Below, piece after piece: positions 9,529-17,058 of a stretch of DNA of 64,000 nt. Source of the DNA: Prochlorococcus sp. scB243_495L20 (GTDB lineage Bacteria; Cyanobacteriota; Cyanobacteriia; PCC-6307; Cyanobiaceae). The position numbers were made by a program, and so were the translations under genes. The notes below the pieces were generated by a model that saw only the letters and a list, made by a program, of their open reading frames with translations, did not search any database and had not been told where the DNA came from. The stretch covers positions 372,001 through 436,000 of the forward strand of contig JFLX01000001.1 in NCBI GenBank assembly GCA_000634215.1, read 5' to 3'. Each line of letters begins with the position of its first letter. Position 1 is the first letter of the stretch.

Positions 9529-10620
9529 ATGTCTAAAAAAAATAATTTATTAGTTGCAGCTAGTGGAACAGGAGGCCATATTTTTCCAGCTTTAGCAGTT
9601 TCTAAAGAGGTGGAAGATAAGTGGAATATTCATTGGTTGGGTATTCAGCAAAGACTTGATGCGAATTTGATTCCCCAAAAATATAATTTGAAGACTTTGA
9701 ATTTAAAGACACCAAGAAAAAATATTTTTTTGTTTTATCAATATATAAAAATTTTAATGTCAACTTTCCAAATAATTAGATTCTTAAAAGAAAAAAAAAT
9801 TAACTTGGTTTTTACGACTGGAGGTTATATATCTGCCCCTACTATTGTTGCTTCAAAACTACTCAGGATACCTGTCATTATTCATGAATCAAATTTAATT
9901 CCAGGAATGGTCACGAAATATTTTGGTTTTTTGTGTAACTATGTTTTTCTAGGATTTAAGAAAACAAATTCTTATTTAAGAAATTGTAAAACTATTTTCA
10001 CTGGGACTCCTTTAAGAGATCAATTCTATAAATCCCATCCCTTGCCAGAATGGGTTCCAAAAGGAAAAGGACCTCTTTTGATTGTTATGGGAGGTAGCCA
10101 AGGAGCAAAAGCTATAAATCAAATTCTTAACGAATCTCTTGAATTTTTAATGAAAAAACAGTTTCGGATAGTTCATATTATTGGCGAATGTAATCAACAA
10201 TCCTTTAATGTAAAAAATTCCAATAATTATGTTCAAAAGAAATTTACTAATGAAATCGCAGCTTTGATTCAAAACTGTGATCTTGTAATATCGAGATCTG
10301 GTGCAGGAACAATAAATGAACTTATAGAAACTGAAAAACCTTCAATTTTAATTCCATTTCCTTATTCTAAAAATAATCACCAGGAAAAAAATGCAATGAT
10401 TCTTGCTGAAAGTGGAGGATCAGTTTTAATGAATCAAAGTAAAATTTCTAAAGAAGTTTTTGAAGAAACTATAGAAAGAATTTTTAAGAGAAAATCAAAA
10501 AACGGAAAATATTACTATGAAATTTTAGATATTATGAAGAAGAATATGGAAAATAATAATAAAATCAAATCTAAGATTGAGATTAGGAAATTTTTTAATT
10601 ATTTTTTAAAGGAATTCTGA
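9529..10620 (+). CDS. murG: UDP-N-acetylglucosamine--undecaprenyl-pyrophosphoryl-MurNAc-pentapeptide GlcNAc transferase MurG
   Basis: A 363-aa GT28 glycosyltransferase that converts lipid I to lipid II on the cytoplasmic face of the inner membrane. Visible motifs are the N-terminal ASGTGGHIFPALAV loop, VFTTGGYISAPT, HESNLIPG, the second Rossmann-domain loop VMGGSQGAKAIN, and the UDP-GlcNAc binding region CDLVISRSGAGTINEL with LIPFPYSKNNHQEKNA. Length matches the family. The 3' end overlaps the convergent aminotransferase gene by 22 bp, so there is no intergenic terminator. Confidence 0.95.
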   Translation: MSKKNNLLVAASGTGGHIFPALAVSKEVEDKWNIHWLGIQQRLDANLIPQKYNLKTLNLKTPRKNIFLFYQYIKILMSTFQIIRFLKEKKINLVFTTGGYISAPTIVASKLLRIPVIIHESNLIPGMVTKYFGFLCNYVFLGFKKTNSYLRNCKTIFTGTPLRDQFYKSHPLPEWVPKGKGPLLIVMGGSQGAKAINQILNESLEFLMKKQFRIVHIIGECNQQSFNVKNSNNYVQKKFTNEIAALIQNCDLVISRSGAGTINELIETEKPSILIPFPYSKNNHQEKNAMILAESGGSVLMNQSKISKEVFEETIERIFKRKSKNGKYYYEILDIMKKNMENNNKIKSKIEIRKFFNYFLKEF

Positions 10621-11723
10621 ATTTCTTTACATAAAAGAGTGTTATTTTTCCTACTCTGCAAACTTATTCTTGCCCACTTTTCATCCAGAAATCTAAATGA
10701 AGTACATTCTCTAAGCAATATTCCCTTATTTTCTAAGTATTTTATATTAGGCGACAAGGATTTTTTACTTTCTATTAAAAAAAAGTTGGTTGAAGAGTTA
10801 TGAACTTTAAGGTTCTCTATTTTTGATAATTTTTCAAATACTCTTTTTTTTTCAATATTTACCCAGCTGTGAATCTGTTTTGTCCACTGTTCATAGAATT
10901 TCTTATTACTTAGTAGATCAATTCCGGCTTTAATAGAAAATGAATTTAAAGGCCAAGGATCTCTATTTATTTCCCATTCTTTTAGTATTTTCGATGAGCC
11001 AATAACGTAACCTAATCTAAGACCAGGAATATTGAAGATTTTGGTTAAACTTCTCAAGACTAATAAATTGTCAAATTTTTGGGTTAATGGTATTAAAGAT
11101 TCTTTCTCTCCATTAGGTGTTATCGATAAGAAAGCTTCATCACAGATAACTAATTTATATTTTTTTACAATTTCCTTCAATGAATTCTTTTCCCATAATT
11201 GGCCAGTGGGGTTATGTGGATTTGTTATCCAAATAACATCACCTTTTGGATGCAGAGGAAATGGTTGAGGAAAAATATCATTCCACTTTTTTGGTAATTC
11301 GCAATGTATAAAATTGCTATTCCAACAATTTAAAGATCTTTCATAATCAACAAATGAGGGAGAAGGAATACAACTTATTCCAAATTTGGACGCTTCATAA
11401 CCTGCCCAGGTTATTAGTTCAGAAGCTCCATTTCCAGGAAGTATATTGTCTGGATTTATCCCATGAAATTTACCGATTATTTCTTTCAGATCATTCAAGT
11501 TTCTCTCTGGGTAATATCTAAATCCAAGATTCTTAATTCCAGCATTTAATGAATCTATTAGTATTTGAGGTGGATCAAAGGGTACTAAAGAGGCACTTGC
11601 GTCAATAATTTCAGAGGGTAATAAATTTAATTTTTTTGCATTTGCATATACATTCCCTCCATGCTTTAAGTTTGATATTTGCATGGCTAATGTTGAGTAA
11701 CCATTAGTTTTCGGATTGTTCAT
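10599..11723 (-). CDS. Class I/II PLP-dependent aminotransferase, HisC/CobD-like
   Basis: A 374-aa fold-type I PLP enzyme. Motifs include GNGASELITW (cofactor phosphate loop), ITNPHNPTGQLW, VICDEAFLSI and the Schiff-base Lys in LRSLTKIFNIPGLRLGY, with a C-terminal Arg region (RECTSFRFL...WARISLQ). HisC and the cobalamin enzyme CobD (threonine-phosphate decarboxylase) share this architecture. The N-terminal HGGNVYANAKKLNL resembles CobD-type proteins more than HisC, but I cannot separate decarboxylase from aminotransferase by eye. It is followed on the same strand by nothing coupled, and it precedes murG's end tail-to-tail. pyrD lies 17 bp upstream on the same strand. Confidence 0.75.
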   Translation of the reverse strand: MNNPKTNGYSTLAMQISNLKHGGNVYANAKKLNLLPSEIIDASASLVPFDPPQILIDSLNAGIKNLGFRYYPERNLNDLKEIIGKFHGINPDNILPGNGASELITWAGYEASKFGISCIPSPSFVDYERSLNCWNSNFIHCELPKKWNDIFPQPFPLHPKGDVIWITNPHNPTGQLWEKNSLKEIVKKYKLVICDEAFLSITPNGEKESLIPLTQKFDNLLVLRSLTKIFNIPGLRLGYVIGSSKILKEWEINRDPWPLNSFSIKAGIDLLSNKKFYEQWTKQIHSWVNIEKKRVFEKLSKIENLKVHNSSTNFFLIESKKSLSPNIKYLENKGILLRECTSFRFLDEKWARISLQSRKNNTLLCKEIQNSFKK

Positions 11724-11740
11724 TATTCATTTTCTAATTT

Positions 11741-12910
11741 TTATTTAACCCATTTTAAATCTGATCCAATGGCCTCTTTTATATTAGATAATTGATGTTT
11801 ATTGAGTTGCTTTAAAATCCCTTCCAGTATATTGGGGACTAATTGTGGCCCCTTATATATCCATCCCGTATAAAGTTGAATTAATGATGCTCCAGAACAA
11901 ATTCTTTCCCAAGCCGACTCTGGACTATCGATTCCTCCAACGCCAATTAAAATAATCTTTTTATCAATATTATGAATATGTTTTATTATTTGATTTGCTT
12001 TTTTTTGTAGAGGCTTTCCACTTAATCCTCCATTTTCTTCAGAAAGTAATAATCCTGTTTGACTGATCTTCCTATTTTCAAGACCTAATCTATCTATGCT
12101 GGTGTTAGTAGCAATTATCCCATCGATATTTTCCTCAATAATTAATGAGCAAATATCTTCAATATCTTTAAGACTTAAATCTGGCGCAATTTTTACAAAT
12201 AATGGTGGACAATTAGGTAAGTTTTTAATTTCTCTAAGAAGTTCTTTTAGAAGAATCGGATCTTGCAACTTTCTTAGTCCTTCAGTATTTGGAGAACTTA
12301 CGTTTATTGCTGCATAATCACAATATGGAATTAATAATTTTAGAGAAGTTAAATAATCATCTTTTGCTTGAGATAAATCTGTAATTTTAGACTTGCCAAA
12401 ATTTATCCCTAAACAAATATTCTTTCTATTTTTTTTAAACTCAATTCCTTGTTCTACAAAGTTTTTAACTAGATTTTCAGCACCATTGTTATTAAAACCC
12501 ATTCTATTTAATGCTGCTTCTTCCTCCGCCAATCTAAATAACCTTGGTTTGGGATTTCCATTCTGAGCAAATTTGGTTACTGTACCAAGTTCGGCAAATC
12601 CAAAACCAAAATCTTTCCATACATTTGCAGCATTTCCATTTTTGTCGAAACCCGCAGCTAAACCAATTGGATTACAAAAATTTATACCACATATGCTCTG
12701 AGTTAACCTTTTATCAACTATAGAAAATTCTTCATTTAGATTTTTTAAGATAGATGAAACTACAGGCCAATTATATTTTCTTGAACTGAATGATAAAAGG
12801 CTAAGAGATAAATTAGTTAAGTATTCTGCATCAATTCCAGAGTCTCTTTTTAATACAGGGGTAATCAAGTTTTTATAAAGATTTTTAAATACCCCATTCT
12901 GTTCATTCAT
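11741..12910 (-). CDS. pyrD: Dihydroorotate dehydrogenase (quinone), class 2
   Basis: A 389-aa class 2 DHODH, which oxidises dihydroorotate to orotate using membrane quinone in pyrimidine synthesis. The N-terminal amphipathic extension that docks to the membrane (about 1-65) precedes the FMN barrel. Visible motifs are NPIGLAAGFDKNG, ELGTVTKFAQNGNPKPRLFRL, NRMGFNNNGAE, INVSSPNTEGLR (catalytic Ser loop), FVKIAPDL, IIATNTS, GGLSGKPLQ and LIGVGGIDSPESAWE. It sits 6 bp downstream of rnhA on the same strand, so the two are probably co-transcribed. pyrB is elsewhere in the window (about 45.0 kb). Confidence 0.96.
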   Translation of the reverse strand: MNEQNGVFKNLYKNLITPVLKRDSGIDAEYLTNLSLSLLSFSSRKYNWPVVSSILKNLNEEFSIVDKRLTQSICGINFCNPIGLAAGFDKNGNAANVWKDFGFGFAELGTVTKFAQNGNPKPRLFRLAEEEAALNRMGFNNNGAENLVKNFVEQGIEFKKNRKNICLGINFGKSKITDLSQAKDDYLTSLKLLIPYCDYAAINVSSPNTEGLRKLQDPILLKELLREIKNLPNCPPLFVKIAPDLSLKDIEDICSLIIEENIDGIIATNTSIDRLGLENRKISQTGLLLSEENGGLSGKPLQKKANQIIKHIHNIDKKIILIGVGGIDSPESAWERICSGASLIQLYTGWIYKGPQLVPNILEGILKQLNKHQLSNIKEAIGSDLKWVK

Positions 12911-12916
12911 AAAAAA

Positions 12917-13636
12917 TTAGGATTCTTTTTTTTCTATTATCCAATATTTTTTATCTTTAGGAATCAATCTCCAATTACGCCATTCAAAAAGTAAATATTG
13001 TTTTATATTTATGTGGTTTTCTTCACCTAACAAATTGCTTAGTTCTAATGAATTTAATAAGTACTTTTTGTCAGCAAATTTTTGAATTAATTCATTTCTT
13101 GAAAATAATTCCTGAATTTCTGAAGGTGCATTTTTTTCAAAAAATTCTTCTGAAGATTCAGACTCTTTTAAGTTACTTTTTAGAGATATACCTTTGCTAT
13201 AATTGGTTGCTATTTTGTCTACCCGATCATTTTGTTTGTCACCGCTATGGCCTTTAACATATTCCATTACAAGACCATTAATTCTTAATTGATCAATTTT
13301 TTGCCATAAATCAAGATTTTGAACTGATTTTCCTGAGCTTGTTTTCCATCCATTTCTCTTCCAATTAATAATCCATTTTGTATACCCTTCTATTACATAT
13401 TTACTATCAGTTCTTAATTTAAAGTTTTCTTTTAATTTATAGGTTTTTAATTTCTCAAGTGTTTTTATAGCCGCAGTGAGTTCCATTCTATTATTAGTAG
13501 TATTTTGCTCGGAACCACCAATTTCTAATTCACTTTTGTCATCAAAAATTATTAGACCACCCCAACCTCCTGGACCTGGATTACCACTGCAGGCTCCATC
13601 GGTTGCAGCTTCAATTGCAATACTATCAATATTCAT
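12917..13636 (-). CDS. rnhA: Ribonuclease HI with C-terminal extension
   Basis: A 239-aa protein whose first about 150 residues form RNase HI, cleaving RNA in RNA:DNA hybrids. The DEDD catalytic residues are in ATDGACSGNPGPGGWGG, RMELTAAIKTLE, LRTDSKYVIEGYTKWI and VKGHSGDKQNDRVDKIA. Classical bacterial RNase HI is about 155 aa. The extra 80-90 residues here (charged, ending YLLFEWRNWRLIPKDKKYWI) are an unassigned tail that may be lineage-specific. The gene follows the ribosomal protein operon after a strong hairpin (13645-13669) and precedes pyrD by 6 bp. Confidence 0.93.
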   Translation of the reverse strand: MNIDSIAIEAATDGACSGNPGPGGWGGLIIFDDKSELEIGGSEQNTTNNRMELTAAIKTLEKLKTYKLKENFKLRTDSKYVIEGYTKWIINWKRNGWKTSSGKSVQNLDLWQKIDQLRINGLVMEYVKGHSGDKQNDRVDKIATNYSKGISLKSNLKESESSEEFFEKNAPSEIQELFSRNELIQKFADKKYLLNSLELSNLLGEENHINIKQYLLFEWRNWRLIPKDKKYWIIEKKES

Positions 13637-13644
13637 AATTTTTG

Positions 13645-13669
13645 AAGCCGATATAAAGTCTATCGGCTT
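13645..13669 (-). terminator. Hairpin between rplL and rnhA, possible terminator/attenuator
   Basis: A perfect 9-bp inverted repeat (AAGCCGATA / TATCGGCTT, 7-nt loop) fills the gap between the rplL stop and the rnhA start. On the minus strand no U-run follows it, so it is not a textbook intrinsic terminator. It could be an RNA stability or processing element separating high ribosomal-protein expression from rnhA-pyrD. Confidence 0.5.
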
Positions 13670-13683
13670 GAAAAAATATTCTC

Positions 13684-14079
13684 TTACTTAAGTGTAACTT
13701 TACCTCCAGCTTCTTCAATCTCTTTCTTTAAAGATTCAGCATCTGCTTTGGCAATTCCTTCTTTTACTGTTTTTGGTGCAGATTCAACAAGTGCTTTTGC
13801 ATCGCCAAGACCTAGACCAGTTGCATTTCTAACAACTTTAAGTACTTTGATTTTTGCAGTTGCATCAAAGCTTTCGAGAACTACATCAAATTCAGTTTTT
13901 TCTTCAGCAGCGCCACCATCTGCGTCACCACCAGCTGCTCCTGGAGCTGCCATTACTACACCTGCAGAAGCTGCAGCAGATACACCGAAAGCCTCTTCAA
14001 TTTGCTTTACAAGCTCAGATGCTTCTAAAAGTGATAGAGATTTTAATGATTCAAGAATTTCTTCAGTTTTTGCGGACAT
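13684..14079 (-). CDS. rplL: 50S ribosomal protein L7/L12
   Basis: A 131-aa stalk protein that recruits translation factors to the ribosome. It has the N-terminal dimerisation helix ([26 protein letters not shown]), an Ala/Gly-rich hinge ([23 protein letters not shown]), and the conserved C-terminal domain with [20 protein letters not shown]. Length is normal. It is the last gene of the ribosomal block, 28 bp after rplJ. The opposite strand shows open frames that are codon-bias shadows. Confidence 0.98.
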   Translation of the reverse strand: MSAKTEEILESLKSLSLLEASELVKQIEEAFGVSAAASAGVVMAAPGAAGGDADGGAAEEKTEFDVVLESFDATAKIKVLKVVRNATGLGLGDAKALVESAPKTVKEGIAKADAESLKKEIEEAGGKVTLK

Positions 14080-14107
14080 TTTCTTAAAAGTTAATTAGGT
14101 TTTGAAT

Positions 14108-14635
14108 TTAGGATTCTGATTTTTCAGAATGTTGTTTAAGTGATCTAGCAAGTCCAGAAGGTACTTCATTAATAGAGATAGCAATTTTTGTTGCGACGCC
14201 ATTAAGAGCGCCAGCAATTTTTGCCATCAATACTTCTTTAGATGGGAGACTTGCAATTTCTTTTATTTCAGAATCGCTTAAAAGTCTGCCTTCAAATAAA
14301 GCTCCTTTGGTTTCGGATTTTTTGGTGTCTTTTTGAAAAGATTGGATAGCTTTTACAGCACCACCAACATCTTCTTTGATTAAGACAAAAGCATTTGTTC
14401 CGGTCAGTAAAGATTCAAGGTCGTTCCAATTACTATCTCCATCAATAGCTTTACGCATTAATGAATTTTTAGTAACTTTGCAAATGCCGTTAGTTGTTTG
14501 CAATCTAGATCGCAAATCTGACATTTCTTTGATAGTTAAACCTTTATAGTCAAGAACTACAGCCATTTCCGAGTCGTTTAATAGAGATTTAATCTCAGTA
14601 ACGATTTGTTGCTTATTCTCAAGTGTTCGGCCCAT
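14108..14635 (-). CDS. rplJ: 50S ribosomal protein L10
   Basis: A 175-aa L10, the base of the L7/L12 stalk. Motifs include [19 protein letters not shown] near the N-terminus, [11 protein letters not shown] and a C-terminal helix that binds L7/L12 ([17 protein letters not shown]). The 190-bp upstream gap after rplA carries a structured leader, and L10/L12 typically repress their own translation through such a leader. Confidence 0.98.
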   Translation of the reverse strand: MGRTLENKQQIVTEIKSLLNDSEMAVVLDYKGLTIKEMSDLRSRLQTTNGICKVTKNSLMRKAIDGDSNWNDLESLLTGTNAFVLIKEDVGGAVKAIQSFQKDTKKSETKGALFEGRLLSDSEIKEIASLPSKEVLMAKIAGALNGVATKIAISINEVPSGLARSLKQHSEKSES

Positions 14636-14639
14636 TGAT

Positions 14640-14760
14640 GTTTTTTGGATCGTAATTTAGGAAGAGCAGGAAATGCGGCAAAGTCCTTTTAAAGAGGCCG
14701 CTTTTATTAGATCCAAAAAGAAATAATTTAAGACGAGTCCTCGGTAGGAATTAAAAATTT
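14640..14760 (-). promoter_or_regulatory. Probable L10 (rplJ) leader RNA, autoregulatory
   Basis: Upstream of rplJ, the minus-strand transcript can form a 10-bp helix UUUUUGGAUC (14719-14710) with GAUCCAAAAA (14651-14642). This helix encloses an inner helix GCGGC/GCCGC (14701-14697 with 14679-14675). The outer helix ends 6 nt before the rplJ ATG. Position and nested stems fit the L10-leader class, in which the L10-L12 complex binds and blocks translation. The exact family match needs a covariance-model search; this assignment rests on base pairing and context. Confidence 0.6.
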
Positions 14761-14825
14761 AGAATAACTAAATCAACCTACTTTCTTTGGCCGTATTATT
14801 GCAATTAAAATTATACTACAAAGCG

Positions 14826-15533
14826 TTAACCTTCAGGTTGGTAATCTTGTACAGCATTTATGTCTACTTGAACTGAAGGCCCCATTGTGGAAGTTACATA
14901 AAAAGTTTTCCAATATTTTCCCTTGGCTCCACTTGGTTTATTTTTATCAATTGATTCTTGTAAGGTTTTTAAGTTGTCAAATAGAGCTTCTTTTGTGAAA
15001 CTTGCTTTTCCAAAACGGACATGAACGATTCCAGCTTTATCTGCTCTAAATTCGAGCTTACCAGCTTTGAATTCTTTTATCGCATTAGCAATGTCATTAG
15101 TTACTGTCCCAGCTTTAGGATTAGGCATTAAACCTCTAGGTCCTAAAACTCTTCCTAATTTTGCAACCTTTGGCATCATATCTGGAGTCGCAATAAGAAG
15201 ATCAAACTCCATATTTCCTTTGTTGATGCTTTCCACAAGATCTTCTTCGCCAAATAAATCTGCACCAGCAGCCTTAGCTTTCGATACATTCTCACCGCTA
15301 GTAATTACTGCAATTTTGATGCTTTGGCCAGTACCATGTGGTAATGCCACGGTGGTCCTTAATTGTTGATCAGTATATTTTGGATCAATACCTAAACGTA
15401 TATGTGCTTCAATAGTTTCATCAAATTTTGCATTAGCATTTTCCTTGATAATACTAAGAGCTTCAAGTGGTGCGTAAATGCGATCTTCTATTTTTGTTGA
15501 TAGAGTCGCCATTCTTTTGGATAGTTTTTTCAT
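14826..15533 (-). CDS. rplA: 50S ribosomal protein L1
   Basis: A 235-aa L1, part of the L1 stalk at the ribosomal E site and often a repressor of its own operon. Motifs include [11 protein letters not shown] at the start, [39 protein letters not shown] (the L1 signature) and the C-terminal [12 protein letters not shown]. Length matches the family. It lies 65 bp after rplK and is followed by the L10 leader gap. Confidence 0.98.
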   Translation of the reverse strand: MKKLSKRMATLSTKIEDRIYAPLEALSIIKENANAKFDETIEAHIRLGIDPKYTDQQLRTTVALPHGTGQSIKIAVITSGENVSKAKAAGADLFGEEDLVESINKGNMEFDLLIATPDMMPKVAKLGRVLGPRGLMPNPKAGTVTNDIANAIKEFKAGKLEFRADKAGIVHVRFGKASFTKEALFDNLKTLQESIDKNKPSGAKGKYWKTFYVTSTMGPSVQVDINAVQDYQPEG

Positions 15534-15598
15534 AATAATATTGGGTGCAAATGGTTATTAACTAACCTCCCCTAAATAGTGAGAAATTTTTATTGAAC

Positions 15599-16024
15599 TC
15601 AATCAGTGATAGAGACGCCCATATTACGAGCAGTACCCTCAATTACTTTCATTGCTGATTCAACACTAGAACAGTTTAGATCAGGAAGCTTAGTTTTGGC
15701 TATTTCTTCTAATTGAGCTTTACTTATTTTCCCAACAGAGCCTTTTGCGGATTCACCTGATCCTTTCTCTATACCAGCTGCTTTTGTTATTAAGACGGAT
15801 GCAGGAGGTGTTTTTGTGATAAAAGTAAAGCTTCTATCTTCAAAAACAGAAATCTCTACTGGAATTACAAAACCTGCTTTATCTTGTGTCCTTGCGTTGT
15901 ATTCTTTGCAAAATGCCATGATATTGACACCATGTTGTCCTAAAGCTGGCCCTACAGGAGGAGCAGGATTTGCTTTGCCTGCTTGTAGAGCAAGCTTGAT
16001 AACTGCAACAATTTTTTTTGCCAT
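15599..16024 (-). CDS. rplK: 50S ribosomal protein L11
   Basis: A 141-aa L11, which binds the GTPase-associated centre of 23S rRNA and is needed for RelA-type stringent signalling in other bacteria. It shows the N-terminal [21 protein letters not shown] linker, [15 protein letters not shown] and a C-terminal RNA-binding domain ending [10 protein letters not shown]. It sits between nusG (67 bp) and rplA (65 bp) in the conserved order. Confidence 0.98.
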   Translation of the reverse strand: MAKKIVAVIKLALQAGKANPAPPVGPALGQHGVNIMAFCKEYNARTQDKAGFVIPVEISVFEDRSFTFITKTPPASVLITKAAGIEKGSGESAKGSVGKISKAQLEEIAKTKLPDLNCSSVESAMKVIEGTARNMGVSITD

Positions 16025-16091
16025 TAGATTAGATAATTTAAGCTGAAGTAGAAAATCATAATTTTACTTGATAAACAAGAACAATTAGAAA

Positions 16092-16703
16092 TTAATTTTG
16101 TTTATTGATTTGGGAGAATTCTAATTCTACAGGAGTCTCGCGCCCAAATATTGAAAGTAATGCTTTTAATTTATTTCTTTCTCCGGAAACTTCTATAACT
16201 TCTCCCTGGAAATCCTTGAATGGACCACTAGTTACAATGATTCTATCTTTTTCTTCAATATCCAACTTGATTACAGCTTTTTTCTCTGATGCGCGCTTAA
16301 AAATTCTATTAACTTCTTGTCTTGATAATGGTCGAGGTTTGATATGACCTCGCGATCTTCCGCTGCCTCTACCGTCATCAGCACCGACAAAGTTAATTAC
16401 ATTGGGAGTACTTTTAACAGCCATCATTGTATCTTCATCCAAAATCATTCTTACGAGGACATAACCTGGGAAAACTTTTTCTTCAGTAGTTTGCCTGCTC
16501 CCATCTTTTTTTAATTTAATTCCTGGAGTTTGGGGAATTTCAATTTCAATGATTTTATTATTAACACCTAAAGTCACTGATCTCTGCTCAAGAGTCGCTT
16601 TTACTTTTTTTTCACAGCTTGATGCTACTTGAACTGCATACCATCTTGCGATGCTTGTATTTGCTTTTGAAGAAGCAAGGCTTGTAGTTAATTCATTACT
16701 CAT
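16092..16703 (-). CDS. nusG: Transcription termination/antitermination factor NusG
   Basis: A 203-aa NusG, an RNA polymerase processivity factor that also links to ribosomes. The NGN domain (RWYAVQVASSCEKKV to VFPGYVLVRMILDEDTMMAV) is followed by a linker with several Arg (GRGSGRSRGHIKPRPLS) and the KOW domain (GPFKDFQGEVIEV). Placement between secE and rplK is the standard bacterial arrangement. Confidence 0.97.
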   Translation of the reverse strand: MSNELTTSLASSKANTSIARWYAVQVASSCEKKVKATLEQRSVTLGVNNKIIEIEIPQTPGIKLKKDGSRQTTEEKVFPGYVLVRMILDEDTMMAVKSTPNVINFVGADDGRGSGRSRGHIKPRPLSRQEVNRIFKRASEKKAVIKLDIEEKDRIIVTSGPFKDFQGEVIEVSGERNKLKALLSIFGRETPVELEFSQINKQN

Positions 16704-16753
16704 TTTTCTTGAAGCTTAATTTAGATCTTTATTAATGGATATTTGGGGATAAT

Positions 16754-16996
16754 TCAACCAAAAATTTGCGAGGCTGCCCATCCATAGAATCTGCTAACAG
16801 AAGCGATGGCTGCAGCAGAAAACGATACCATAATTATAACTGCTACTGATTCGCTAAAAAGTTGTTGTTTGTTAGGCCACACGACAAGTTTAAGCTCATC
16901 GTAAGTAGATCTAAAAAAATTATTCTTTTTTTTTGGCTCTTCAACTTCAGGAGAATCCTTTTTAAGAGGTTCTTTATTAGTAGTAGGACTTGTCAC
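16754..16996 (-). CDS. secE: Preprotein translocase subunit SecE
   Basis: An 80-aa SecE, the small clamp subunit of the SecYEG channel. After a charged N-terminus it has the conserved FFRSTYDELKLVVWPNKQQL amphipathic helix and one transmembrane helix (SVAVIIMVSFSAAAIASVS). The single-helix form is usual for cyanobacteria. It starts the secE-nusG-rplKAJL order, 62 bp after the clpB-like gene. Confidence 0.95.
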   Translation of the reverse strand: MTSPTTNKEPLKKDSPEVEEPKKKNNFFRSTYDELKLVVWPNKQQLFSESVAVIIMVSFSAAAIASVSRFYGWAASQIFG

Positions 16997-17058
16997 AAAA
17001 TTTTTTTTGAAATTTAGCTTTACGCTTTAGTTTTTATTTTAACTTATTGATTTACTCC

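Noticed and set aside
13748-14098. Long open frames on the plus strand opposite rplL
   Set aside because: They mirror the Ala/Glu-rich L7/L12 codons and give His/Leu- or Ser/Pro-rich nonsense; rplL itself is unmistakable.
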